DNA of 64,000 nt from Amycolatopsis sp. GM8 (GTDB lineage: Bacteria > Actinomycetota > Actinomycetes > Mycobacteriales > Pseudonocardiaceae). Position 1 is the stretch's first letter, and each line of letters opens with the position of its first letter. The notes below the pieces were generated by a model that searched no databases, had not been told where the DNA came from, and worked only from the letters and a program-made list of their open reading frames with translations. The stretch covers positions 898,863 through 962,862 of the forward strand of contig NZ_JAJKFK010000001.1 of NCBI RefSeq assembly GCF_021653975.1. Direction: 5' to 3'. Position numbers and translations under genes: made by a program. Shown here piece after piece: positions 16,309 through 23,848 of this stretch.

Positions 16309-17184
16309 TCACAACAGGTTCGGCAGCATCGAAGCGATCGCGTCCGCCACGGCGAGCCCGAGCGCGCCGAGCACCGGCACCCCGATCACCCAGCCCTGCC
16401 ACAGGCCGAGCCGCTGATGGGTATAGACCACGCCGGCCGCGGCCAGCAGCAGCACGAACGCCCAGCTCACCAGCGGCACCAGCGCGCCCCGGTCGCCGGC
16501 CATCGCCTGCTCGTCGTCGGGCAGGGCGTAGGCGGGCAGCAGGCCGGAGCCCGCGACGGGGGTGCCGGTCAGCGCCGCGTCCACGCGCAGCACGTCAGTG
16601 GGCAGGTACGGCGGGCCGTCCGCGGTGACGAGGGTGAGCCTGCCTTCGTTCTTGCCCACCGCGGCGGGCTGCGGATCGCCCGCGTGCCGCACGCCGAGCA
16701 CCTGGAACCGGTACTGCCCCTGGCCGGTCGTCACCGTGATCTGGTCGCCGCTGGCCAGTTCACCGATCCGCTGGAACGGGCCGCCGAACCCCGCGCGCCG
16801 CGCCATCACCACGCTCGCCCCGGGCTGCCCCGGCAGCACCGTGTCCCGGCGGTGGCCGGGACCGGACTTCAGTGCCTCCGCAGATGTGCCCTCGCCGATG
16901 ACCTGCGACAGGTCGAGGCGCGGAATGCTCAGCAGCGCGACGGGAGTACCGGACTCCAGCAGGTGCCCGTCCTGGCCCAGCGGCCCGACCGGCGCGGTCG
17001 CGTTGGCCAGCTGCGTGCGGAACGCCGTGTAGGCGACGTCCTGGTCCCGGTTGTGCTGCAGGCCGCCGATGAGCACCAGCTGCACGAGCAGGCTCAGCGC
17101 GAGCACCCCGACGATCGTCAGCGCGTGTCCGGCCACCCGGACCGCGGCCGGTTTACCGGGCGGGGCAAGGGTTATTCCGGCCAC
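16309..17184 (-). CDS. Catalytically inactive sortase-like membrane protein
   Basis: 291 residues. An N-terminal helix (about 20-42), a sortase-fold extracellular domain (about 75-205) and two C-terminal helices (about 236-285) give a class E/D-like layout. The domain keeps family landmarks: LLSIPRLDL, the [13 protein letters not shown] approach loop and an Arg at 200. However, the catalytic His position reads [13 protein letters not shown] where a GHR motif is expected, and the catalytic Cys position reads TLVTADGP where TLxTC is expected (Ala188, codon GCG). It therefore cannot perform transpeptidation by the known mechanism. It overlaps the LPxTG-like gene upstream by 13 bases and precedes pstB by 11 bases. 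A scaffold or binding role is my inference. Confidence 0.82.
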   Translation of the reverse strand: MAGITLAPPGKPAAVRVAGHALTIVGVLALSLLVQLVLIGGLQHNRDQDVAYTAFRTQLANATAPVGPLGQDGHLLESGTPVALLSIPRLDLSQVIGEGTSAEALKSGPGHRRDTVLPGQPGASVVMARRAGFGGPFQRIGELASGDQITVTTGQGQYRFQVLGVRHAGDPQPAAVGKNEGRLTLVTADGPPYLPTDVLRVDAALTGTPVAGSGLLPAYALPDDEQAMAGDRGALVPLVSWAFVLLLAAAGVVYTHQRLGLWQGWVIGVPVLGALGLAVADAIASMLPNLL

Positions 17185-17996
17185 TGCGACATCACGGTCT
17201 CGCGGCGCCGCCGGGTGAAGACCACCAGCAGGATCCCGGCGCCCAGCAGAACGACCCCGGCGAGCGCGAGGTAGCCGGCGGGGACACCGGTGTTGGCGAG
17301 TTTCCCGTCCGCGGCGGGCGAGACGTCACCAGCCGGTGTGTTCGGTGGCGCGCTCTGCGTATCCGTTGGCAGGGCACCGAATTCGCTGTCGGTGGTGCTG
17401 ATCGTCGTCGATTCGGTGGTGCTGCTGCTCGACTCGCTGCTGCTGCTGGTTTCCGTGGTTTCGGTGCTCGACGAGGTGCCCGTCGTAGTGGTGCCGGTGG
17501 TGGGCGTGGTCGTCGTCGTGCTCCCGCCGGCCGGGTCGGTGGTCGTGTACTTGGTCGGTTCGGTGAACCACAGCGGCATGCTGAAGCTGCCCTTGACCTG
17601 CTGGCTGAACGAGTCCAGGCAGTTGGCCACCATGTCGTAGCGGCCCGGCTGGATCGTCGTCTGGTGGTCCAGCGCGATGTCCTTGAAGGACAGTCCCTGG
17701 TAGATCACGAAACCGCCGTCGTGGGCCAGGCCGACGTCCGAGGTCGTGGTCGCGATCAGGCCGCCTGCGAAGTCTCCGGGGCCGTAGATGAACATGTTGT
17801 ACGCGTCGGCGTCGGCCGGGCAGCCCGCGGCGGTCGTGTAGTGCGGCGCGCTGACATCGAAGCCCGTCTTGTCGTTGTCCGAGATGGTGAGGGACCCGAG
17901 CGTGGCTTGCGGGACGGCGGCCTGTGCGACGCCGATCATCGTGCCGGCCGCGGCCACGAGGCCCAGCAGGGTCAGCGTGAGGGTGCGGTTACGCAT
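17172..17996 (-). CDS. Surface protein with DAYN domain and LANTG-type anchor
   Basis: 274 residues. The signal peptide spans residues 1-27. Residues about 35-150 are a domain shared with three neighbours: a conserved Cys in TAAGCPADADAYNMFIYGPG, the block DIALDHQTT, and a second conserved Cys in ANCLDSFSQQ. A 70-residue Thr/Ser stalk follows. The tail is LANTG, a hydrophobic helix and RRRR, which is a sortase-type sorting signal. The ATG at 17996 sits inside the end of the upstream gene (8-base overlap). The very long frame upstream of it is antisense-like low complexity and not part of the protein. I do not recognise the domain; I call it DAYN for its motif. Confidence 0.83.
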   Translation of the reverse strand: MRNRTLTLTLLGLVAAAGTMIGVAQAAVPQATLGSLTISDNDKTGFDVSAPHYTTAAGCPADADAYNMFIYGPGDFAGGLIATTTSDVGLAHDGGFVIYQGLSFKDIALDHQTTIQPGRYDMVANCLDSFSQQVKGSFSMPLWFTEPTKYTTTDPAGGSTTTTTPTTGTTTTGTSSSTETTETSSSSESSSSTTESTTISTTDSEFGALPTDTQSAPPNTPAGDVSPAADGKLANTGVPAGYLALAGVVLLGAGILLVVFTRRRRETVMSQWPE

Positions 17997-19170
17997 GCTG
18001 CTCCTTCCGAAGACGGCGAGCGACCAGCAGCGCGACGATTCCCGCGCCGAGCAGCCCGACACCGGCGAGCGCGAGATACCCGGCCGGCACCCCGGTGCTG
18101 GCGAGCCCGGTGATCTTGGTGCCGACCGTCTGTGCCTGGGATCCGCCGTTCCCGCCGCTCGGACCCGGTCCCTGACCGGCAGGAATGTCGCTGGTGCTGG
18201 AGATCGTCGTGCTGGTGTCACTCGCGGACGAGGTGGTGTCGCTTGTGGACGTTTCCGAGTCGCTTGTGGACGTTCCGGTGGTGGTGGCCGACGTGGCCGT
18301 GCTGGTGGTGCCCGTCGTGGAGGTGCTCGTCGACGTGCTCGTATGGGTCGTGGTCGACGTACTCGTCGTGCTGGTCGGCTGGGTGGTGGTCGTGGTGCTC
18401 GTCGGCTGACTCGTCGACGTGCTGGTTTCCGTTGTGGTGCTGGTGGGCGACGACGTCGTTGTGCTGGTGGTGCTGGTCGGCTCGCTGGTGGTCGTGCTCG
18501 TCGGCTCCGTGGTCGTGGTCGACTCGGTCGTGGTGGTGGTGGTCGACGACGGCTCGCTCGTCGTGGTGGTCGTGCTCGTGGGCTCGCTGGTGGTGGTCGT
18601 GGTGCTGGCCGGCTCGCTCGTCGACGTGCTGGTTTCCGTTGTGCTGGTGGGAGATTCGGTGGTCGTGAGGGACGTCCCGGTCGTCGTCGTGGTCGTCGGC
18701 GGCGCGCTGGGATCGGTGCTCTGGTAGTGCGTCGCGTCGGTGAACCACAGCGGAGTCGCGAACGTCCCGATGACCTGCTGCGAGAACGCGTCCACACAGT
18801 TGGCCACCACGTCGTAGCGGCCGGGCTGCACGGTCGTCTGGTGGTCGAGCGCGATGTCGGCGAACGTCAGCCCCTGCTGGATCGGGAAGCTCGACGTGTG
18901 CGAGAGGTTCACGTCCGTGGTCGTGGTCGCGATCAGCCCGGCGGCGAACCCGCCGGGGCCGTACACGAACATGTTGTACGCGTCGGCCGTGTCCGGGCAG
19001 CCCGCCGAGGTCATGAACACCGGCGCGGTGATGTCCAGACCACTGGCCGGGGAGGCGGACAGCGAACCGAGCGTGGGCTCGGGCGTGGCGGCCTGTGCCA
19101 CGGTCACCGCGGCGGTCGCGGCGACCGCGAGCAGACCGAGCCCGGCGACTGCGAGCTGGCGCTTCCTCAT
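17989..19170 (-). CDS. Surface protein with DAYN domain, long Thr/Ser stalk and LASTG-type anchor
   Basis: 393 residues. Signal peptide 1-27, DAYN domain about 35-150 (TSAGCPDTADAYNMFVYGPG; ANCVDAFSQQ), then about 170 residues made almost entirely of Thr, Ser, Pro and Glu. A LASTG motif, a hydrophobic helix and RRLRKEQHA complete a sorting signal. The stalk is long enough to cross the peptidoglycan and expose the domain, and is likely O-glycosylated by the actinobacterial mannosyl system. The stalk DNA is low-complexity (about 18190-18690), so its length may vary between strains. The paralogue immediately downstream shares the domain and anchor type. Confidence 0.83.
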   Translation of the reverse strand: MRKRQLAVAGLGLLAVAATAAVTVAQAATPEPTLGSLSASPASGLDITAPVFMTSAGCPDTADAYNMFVYGPGGFAAGLIATTTTDVNLSHTSSFPIQQGLTFADIALDHQTTVQPGRYDVVANCVDAFSQQVIGTFATPLWFTDATHYQSTDPSAPPTTTTTTGTSLTTTESPTSTTETSTSTSEPASTTTTTSEPTSTTTTTSEPSSTTTTTTESTTTTEPTSTTTSEPTSTTSTTTSSPTSTTTETSTSTSQPTSTTTTTQPTSTTSTSTTTHTSTSTSTSTTGTTSTATSATTTGTSTSDSETSTSDTTSSASDTSTTISSTSDIPAGQGPGPSGGNGGSQAQTVGTKITGLASTGVPAGYLALAGVGLLGAGIVALLVARRLRKEQHA

Positions 19171-19188
19171 CTTCGTTCCTCCGTGGGG

Positions 19189-19824
19189 TTACCGGGCACG
19201 GTGCCTGCGCACCAACGCCGTCACGAGCACGACGGCGCCCACCGCGAGCACCAGCGCGACAATGAAAACCGTGGGTTGCGCCCAGCTGCCGCCCGACGCC
19301 GCCGGCCCGGCTGCCGCGGCGGGCGTGGCGGCCACACTCTGCGGCACCGTCTGCCCGGCGGGAGGCGGCGCGGCGGCGGCGCTGGGCGGCGGGCTCGCGG
19401 GCGCGGTCTCGAGTTCTTCGCGCGGCGCCAGGGTGTTCGGCCCCTTGGCCGCGCCGACCGCGGTGTACCGCCCGGGCGTGTCGACCCGGATGGTGGCGGT
19501 GAACTCGCTTTTCGCCTGCTGGGAGAAGGAATCGACGCAGTAGACCGACACCTGGTAGTCACCGCTGAGCGTCACGTTGTTGTCCGCTGCGAAATCGTGC
19601 AGCGTTTCCGCCGGGAACACCGTGAAGCCCTGGGTGTGCGACATGCCCGCGCTGGTCGTCGCGGTGATCACCACGCCCTGCCCGGGGAGACCTTTCCCGT
19701 GCAGCACGGCGTTGTACGCGTCCGCGTCACCGGGACAGCCCGCGTTCGTCTGCAATCGCATCGTCGCGGCGTCGGCGCTGTCGCCCGGCGACACCACGAG
19801 CGGCGGCTCAGCTGGCGCCGGCAT
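19189..19824 (-). CDS. DAYN-domain protein with C-terminal helix, no signal peptide visible
   Basis: 211 residues. The DAYN domain occupies about residues 22-115 (TNAGCPGDADAYNAVLHGKG; SVYCVDSFSQQ) with both conserved Cys. A Pro/Ala linker and a C-terminal transmembrane helix followed by RRHRAR complete it. Unlike its paralogues it lacks a signal peptide: the ATG at 19824 has AAGGTG upstream and overlaps the DUF916 stop, and the first 20 residues (MPAPAEPPLVVSPGDSADAA) are not hydrophobic. The two Cys and the context argue that the domain should be outside, so its export route is puzzling. A sequencing error or an unusual N-out insertion are both possible. Confidence 0.75.
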   Translation of the reverse strand: MPAPAEPPLVVSPGDSADAATMRLQTNAGCPGDADAYNAVLHGKGLPGQGVVITATTSAGMSHTQGFTVFPAETLHDFAADNNVTLSGDYQVSVYCVDSFSQQAKSEFTATIRVDTPGRYTAVGAAKGPNTLAPREELETAPASPPPSAAAAPPPAGQTVPQSVAATPAAAAGPAASGGSWAQPTVFIVALVLAVGAVVLVTALVRRHRAR

Positions 19825-20836
19825 GCTCGGTCACCTTCTGGGGATCGACGGGACCGGTGGGCGCGGTCCTGCCGCGGCGGCGGCGCCACAGCCAGAACAG
19901 CAGTGCCAGCAACAGCACGACGAGCGCGGCGAGGTAGAGCCAGGGCACCGCGCTGAACGTCACGTTCGCTTCGGCCGGCTCGCCCGGTGGGTCCGGATGT
20001 CCCGCTACCGCAACGGGATCGACGTGCACCGTGCCGGTGAGCCAGCCCGCGGGCAGCAGCCCGCCGATCTTCGTGCTCAGCTTCATCGACGAGCCGGGCA
20101 GCAGTTCCGGGATCGGCGCCAGCTCCGGACCGTCCACAGTGGATCCCCACGGGGCGGACACGTTGGCCCACTGCTTGCCGGACAGCCGGACGTTGCCGGT
20201 GTTGCGCACGACGTAGCTCAAGGTCACGTCACCGCGGCCGAGCAGGCTGCCGTGATAGTCGGCGTCGAGATCGGTGACCGTCAGCCCGGGATGCAGCTCC
20301 CCGCTGACCCGCAGGTAGATGCGCGCCCCCACGCGCTGTTCGACGGTGACCTTCTGGCCGTTGGCCTGGGTTTGGTCGGTGCTCAGCGAGGCGACGATGC
20401 CGCCGGCGTGGTCGCCGGGTGTGGCGTTCGCGGGGATGGTGAGTGCGAACGGCACGATCACGGTCGCGCGCCCCGGCACGGAGACCGCGTCCTGCCCGGG
20501 CGCGACCCAGGTGCCCAGGTCGACCGATTTCCGGTTCGAGGCAAGGAGATCGAACCCGGCCTCCGGGGTGTTGAACGCGTCGCTCGCGTAGATCCGCAGG
20601 TTCAGCGGGTGTTCGCCCACATTGGACACCGCGAGGAAGTCGGTGAGCCGGGCGCCCGGGGTCGCACTGTAGGTGAAGCTGCTGCGCTGGTCGGGCGCCT
20701 GCGCGGTGGCGGGCCGGACCCCGAAGGTCACCCGGTCCGCGGGCGGCGGCGGGGCGGGGGTCTGGGCGAGCGCGGCCGGCGCGAGCAGGACCAGCAGGAG
20801 CCCGGCGGCGAGCACACGCAGAAATGTGCGGATCAT
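19808..20836 (-). CDS. DUF916/WxL-interacting-type surface protein
   Basis: 342 residues. Signal peptide 1-24 (ending ALAQTP), then two tandem beta-sandwich domains matching the WxL peptidoglycan-binding/host-binding architecture of DUF916 proteins. Typical segments are VTFGVRPATAQAP, DFLAVSNVGEHPLNLRIYAS, VPFALTIPANATPGDHAGGI and YVVRNTGNVRLSGKQ. A transmembrane helix near residues 285-308 and an RRRRGR stop-transfer sequence follow. In Firmicutes, such proteins sit beside WxL-domain proteins and help hold them on the wall. Here a WxL-type protein lies directly upstream, separated by a strong hairpin. Confidence 0.87.
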   Translation of the reverse strand: MIRTFLRVLAAGLLLVLLAPAALAQTPAPPPPADRVTFGVRPATAQAPDQRSSFTYSATPGARLTDFLAVSNVGEHPLNLRIYASDAFNTPEAGFDLLASNRKSVDLGTWVAPGQDAVSVPGRATVIVPFALTIPANATPGDHAGGIVASLSTDQTQANGQKVTVEQRVGARIYLRVSGELHPGLTVTDLDADYHGSLLGRGDVTLSYVVRNTGNVRLSGKQWANVSAPWGSTVDGPELAPIPELLPGSSMKLSTKIGGLLPAGWLTGTVHVDPVAVAGHPDPPGEPAEANVTFSAVPWLYLAALVVLLLALLFWLWRRRRGRTAPTGPVDPQKVTEHAGAS

Positions 20837-21093
20837 GGCTACCTTCCAGGGTCGGTTCCCCGGCGGGACGAGTCCCGCCGGGGAACCTGGTGTGGCGAAT
20901 AGGTCGGGCTTCAGAAGCGGCGAAGCCGCTTGCTGTGGGCCGTCAGCTTGCGCCGACGCGGGTTCTGAGGTGGTTCCTGGCGAGGACAGCTCGAACGTGG
21001 TGAATTGGCATTCATGAGTTCGAGATCCCGGAGTCAGGGGCCGCCTCAGGTTCCGCTACCCGCACCGGCACGCAAGCCATTTGGAAACAGTCC
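20837..21093. other. 257-base intergenic stretch inside the surface locus
   Basis: The largest gap within the minus-strand surface locus. It contains a 16-bp perfect hairpin (20854-20887) next to the DUF916 gene. The rest has no reading frame or box that I can support. Confidence 0.5.
20854..20887 (-). terminator. Strong hairpin between the WxL gene and the DUF916 gene
   Basis: A perfect 16-bp stem (GGTTCCCCGGCGGGAC and its complement) with a 2-base spacer, 17 bases upstream of the DUF916 start codon and after the WxL stop. GGAAGG, the DUF916 ribosome binding site, lies between the hairpin and the start. It may be a partial terminator or an RNA-stability boundary inside the operon. Confidence 0.6.
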
Positions 21094-22674
21094 TTAGATC
21101 GCGGTGAGAGTCAAAACCGCGGTGTAGGTGCCGGCGACGGTGGACGTCGGCACGTTCAGGGCCAGGCCGGCACCGAGGTGCGCGGTCCCGTTACCGCCGT
21201 TGGGGGTGGCGGTGGCCAAGGTGCGGGAGCCGGCAAGGCCGACTCCGTCCGGAGCGGTCACACCGGGGGCGACGGCCGCCGCCGGGTTGACCGCGGGGCC
21301 GGCGTTGACGTTCTGCGCGGCGAGCTTGTCGATCACCGACGGGGTCCAGCCGAGGTTGGCACCGTTGATCGAGTGCGACACGCCGTCGCTGAAGTCGGTC
21401 ACCTGACCGGACACGTTCCAGCCGGGGTTACCGGCGCGGGTGTCGGTGACGGTGACCGGGTTGAGGTTGCCGGACGTCTGCAGCATCGAGGCGTCGGGCA
21501 GCATGGCGGGCGAAGGCAGCGTGACGTTCTGGTTCTCCACGCTGATCAGCAGCTCACCGGCGGTGACGGTGGTGGTGATGTTCTCCGTCGTCGCGACACC
21601 GGCGAAGGCCGCCACGGACAGCGGAACCGCACCGGACTCGGACGGCAGGAACACCGCCGCGTCAGTCGGCACGAACTTCGCGGTGAACGAGTGCGCGCCC
21701 ACAGCGAGCGTGCTGGTGTTCAGCGAAGCCGCCCCACCGGTCAGCGGAACCGGGTTGCCCAGGTTCGCGCCGTTGTCGGTGAACTGGATGGCACCCGCGG
21801 CCGCACCCGGGGTCACGTTCGCGTTCAGCGTGACCGGCTGGTACTGGGTCGCGGTCCCGCTCGGCGTGACCGCCAGCGCGGTCGTCGTCTGCGTGGCCTG
21901 GCGGGCAGCCACGTCGTAGGCCACCGCGCTGGACGCCGAGCCGCCGATGTTCGGGGCGGCACCGGTGAACTCCGCGGTGAGCGAGTGCGAGCCGACGGTC
22001 AGCGTCGAGGTGCTGAACGTGGCCGTGCCACCGTTGACCGCCACCGGGGCGCCCAGGTTCACGCCGCCGTCCTTGAACTGCACGGTGCCGCCGGCCGACG
22101 CCGGGGTCACCGTCGCGGTCAGGGTGACCGGGTCACCGGCGGTCACCGGCGAAGCCGGGGTGACCGCCAGCGAGGTGGTCGTGCTCACCGGCTGGTTCGG
22201 GTCGGTGCTGGTGAAGTGCGTCGCGTCGGTGAAGTACACCGCCGTCGTGAAGGTGCCCTGCACCACCAGCGAGAACGAGTCGACACAGTTGATCGTGATG
22301 TCGTACTCGCCCGGCGTCACGACCGTCTGGTTGTCCTGCGCGATGTCCTTGAACGACAACCCCTGCTGCACCGGGAAACCCGAGGTGTGCGACAGGTTCA
22401 CGTCCGTGGTGGTGGTGCCGATGAAGCCACCGGCCCAGGCACCCGGACCGTTGATGAACATGTTGTAGGCGTCGGCCGTGTCGGGGCAGCCCGCCGAGGT
22501 GGTGTACAGCGGCGCGTTGACGTCGAGGCCGTTGGCCACGGACACGACCGCGGTGCCGAGCGTTCCCGGCGCGGGAGCGGCCGACGCCGACACGGTGCCG
22601 AAGGCACCGCCCAGCGCGGCAGCGAGGGCGATCCCGCCCACCGCGACGCGACGCAGCATCTTCATGGATCTCAT
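21094..22674 (-). CDS. WxL-type surface protein: DAYN domain, two Ig-like (Big_3) domains, WxL-like C-terminus
   Basis: 526 residues, secreted (signal peptide 1-32). The order is: DAYN domain about 40-150 (TSAGCPDTADAYNMFINGPG; INCVDSFSLV); two bacterial Ig-like domains about 165-255 and 265-355, each built as SLAVTPASPVTAGDPVTLTA then GTVQFKDGG then VGSHSLTAEF; and a C-terminal WxL-like domain about 360-526. The WxL domain reads VTDTRAGNPGWNVSGQVTDF, with GTYTAVLTLTAI at the very end. WxL domains bind peptidoglycan non-covalently. The gene ends without a membrane helix, consistent with wall attachment and with the DUF916 partner downstream. AGGAAAG precedes the start. Confidence 0.85.
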   Translation of the reverse strand: MRSMKMLRRVAVGGIALAAALGGAFGTVSASAAPAPGTLGTAVVSVANGLDVNAPLYTTSAGCPDTADAYNMFINGPGAWAGGFIGTTTTDVNLSHTSGFPVQQGLSFKDIAQDNQTVVTPGEYDITINCVDSFSLVVQGTFTTAVYFTDATHFTSTDPNQPVSTTTSLAVTPASPVTAGDPVTLTATVTPASAGGTVQFKDGGVNLGAPVAVNGGTATFSTSTLTVGSHSLTAEFTGAAPNIGGSASSAVAYDVAARQATQTTTALAVTPSGTATQYQPVTLNANVTPGAAAGAIQFTDNGANLGNPVPLTGGAASLNTSTLAVGAHSFTAKFVPTDAAVFLPSESGAVPLSVAAFAGVATTENITTTVTAGELLISVENQNVTLPSPAMLPDASMLQTSGNLNPVTVTDTRAGNPGWNVSGQVTDFSDGVSHSINGANLGWTPSVIDKLAAQNVNAGPAVNPAAAVAPGVTAPDGVGLAGSRTLATATPNGGNGTAHLGAGLALNVPTSTVAGTYTAVLTLTAI

Positions 22675-22704
22675 GAGTGTGTGCTTTCCTTTCGGGAAAC
22701 GGGA

Positions 22705-23700
22705 TCAGGGCGTGACGATGGAGGTGTCACCACAGTTCGGCGCGATGCCGAAGCCGTACTTGGTGACGACGTCCGTGTGCGTACAGATGGCCGAGCCGCT
22801 GCCCGGGAACACCGTGCTGTACGGCGCGGTGGCGAGCTTGCCGGTCGGCACGACGTTGTACACGTCCCGCTTGAACGACGAGTCGGTGTTCAGGTCGGTC
22901 GGGTTGATGCTGTTGAGCGTCGAGAGCATCGCCTTGCCGTGCACGTCCGGCACGACCCCGTACACCTGGGACTGGTACTGCGCGATCGAGTACGGCGCGA
23001 CGTTCGCCGGGTCGGTCAGGTAGGTACCGGTGTTCTCTTCGATCGGGTTGTTGTTGACGTCCTTGTCCTTGACGCACGGGAACAAGGTCGTGTAATCAGC
23101 GGTGTTCGTCAGGCCGAGGCTCTGCATGAAGAACGCGCGGGTGCCCGAGCCGAACTGCGGCAGCAGCGGCTTGTAGGTGGTGCCGACACCAGGCGCGGTG
23201 CAGTTGTAGACGCTCTTGAGCTGAGCGGTGGTCAGCTTCTTGGAGACCGAACTGTCGGACCGCACCACGTAGGTCACCGCGTCCACGGCGAACGGGATGT
23301 AGGTCAGGTTCGCACCGGGGAACGTCGACGCGCTGTTCGCCGAGGAGCGGGCGAACTGCACGCAGTTGTTGCCCGCGGCCTGCGAGTTGACCAGCGCGGT
23401 CACGCCGGCGCCCGAACTGGCCGGGCGCGGAATGGTGCAGCCGGGGTTGGTCGTCGCGTCCTTGGTGGTGATGTTGGCGGACCCGACGGCGTCGTACGAA
23501 CCGAGCACCTTGGTGCCGTTGATCGTGATGGCGTCGGCCATCCCGTTCATGATGCCCTGGGTGGTGTCGGAACCGACGCCGGCGAGGTCACGGAAGGTGG
23601 GGGTGCCCGACGGGTCGGCCTGCGCCGCACCGCCGATGGCGATCACCGCGGCCACCGCGGCCACCGCCGAAACGAGGAGTTTTCTCTTGCGTCCTGTCAC
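22705..23700 (-). CDS. Secreted PstS-like substrate-binding protein
   Basis: 331 residues. The GTG at 23700 is preceded by AAAGGAT and followed at once by a signal peptide (RKRKLLVSAVAAVAAVIAIG); the ATG-initiated extension to 23793 would put 31 polar residues before it. The mature protein has a type II periplasmic-binding fold of the PstS class (AGVGSDTTQGIMNGMADAI, SSGAGVTALVNSQAAG, IPFAVDAVTYVVR, FGSGTRAFFMQSLG). It has Cys pairs and no lipobox or membrane anchor, so it is either free or held by partners. It lies 30 bases upstream of the WxL gene. The ligand is unknown; phosphate is only suggested by the fold and the pst genes. Confidence 0.78.
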   Translation of the reverse strand: MTGRKRKLLVSAVAAVAAVIAIGGAAQADPSGTPTFRDLAGVGSDTTQGIMNGMADAITINGTKVLGSYDAVGSANITTKDATTNPGCTIPRPASSGAGVTALVNSQAAGNNCVQFARSSANSASTFPGANLTYIPFAVDAVTYVVRSDSSVSKKLTTAQLKSVYNCTAPGVGTTYKPLLPQFGSGTRAFFMQSLGLTNTADYTTLFPCVKDKDVNNNPIEENTGTYLTDPANVAPYSIAQYQSQVYGVVPDVHGKAMLSTLNSINPTDLNTDSSFKRDVYNVVPTGKLATAPYSTVFPGSGSAICTHTDVVTKYGFGIAPNCGDTSIVTP

Positions 23701-23848
23701 TTCAAGTATCCTTTTCGCAGCAGGAGTGTCCGGGCTTGTGCCCGGATGTCTTCCGGCGCGGTTGGTGCGCCGGTCTTGCTTGTCGAAAGTCATCCGGCCG
23801 CGCCGGTGGCGGGAGCTGCCACTCCGTGCCCCGGCCTGGTCGGGTGCA

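Noticed and set aside
16309..17184. Active sortase call
   Set aside because: Both the catalytic His and Cys positions are substituted (ARRA and TADG).
17997..18797. Arg/Pro-rich minus-strand N-terminal extension of the LANTG protein
   Set aside because: It is another frame of the Thr/Ser stalk gene; the signal peptide at 17996 fixes the start.
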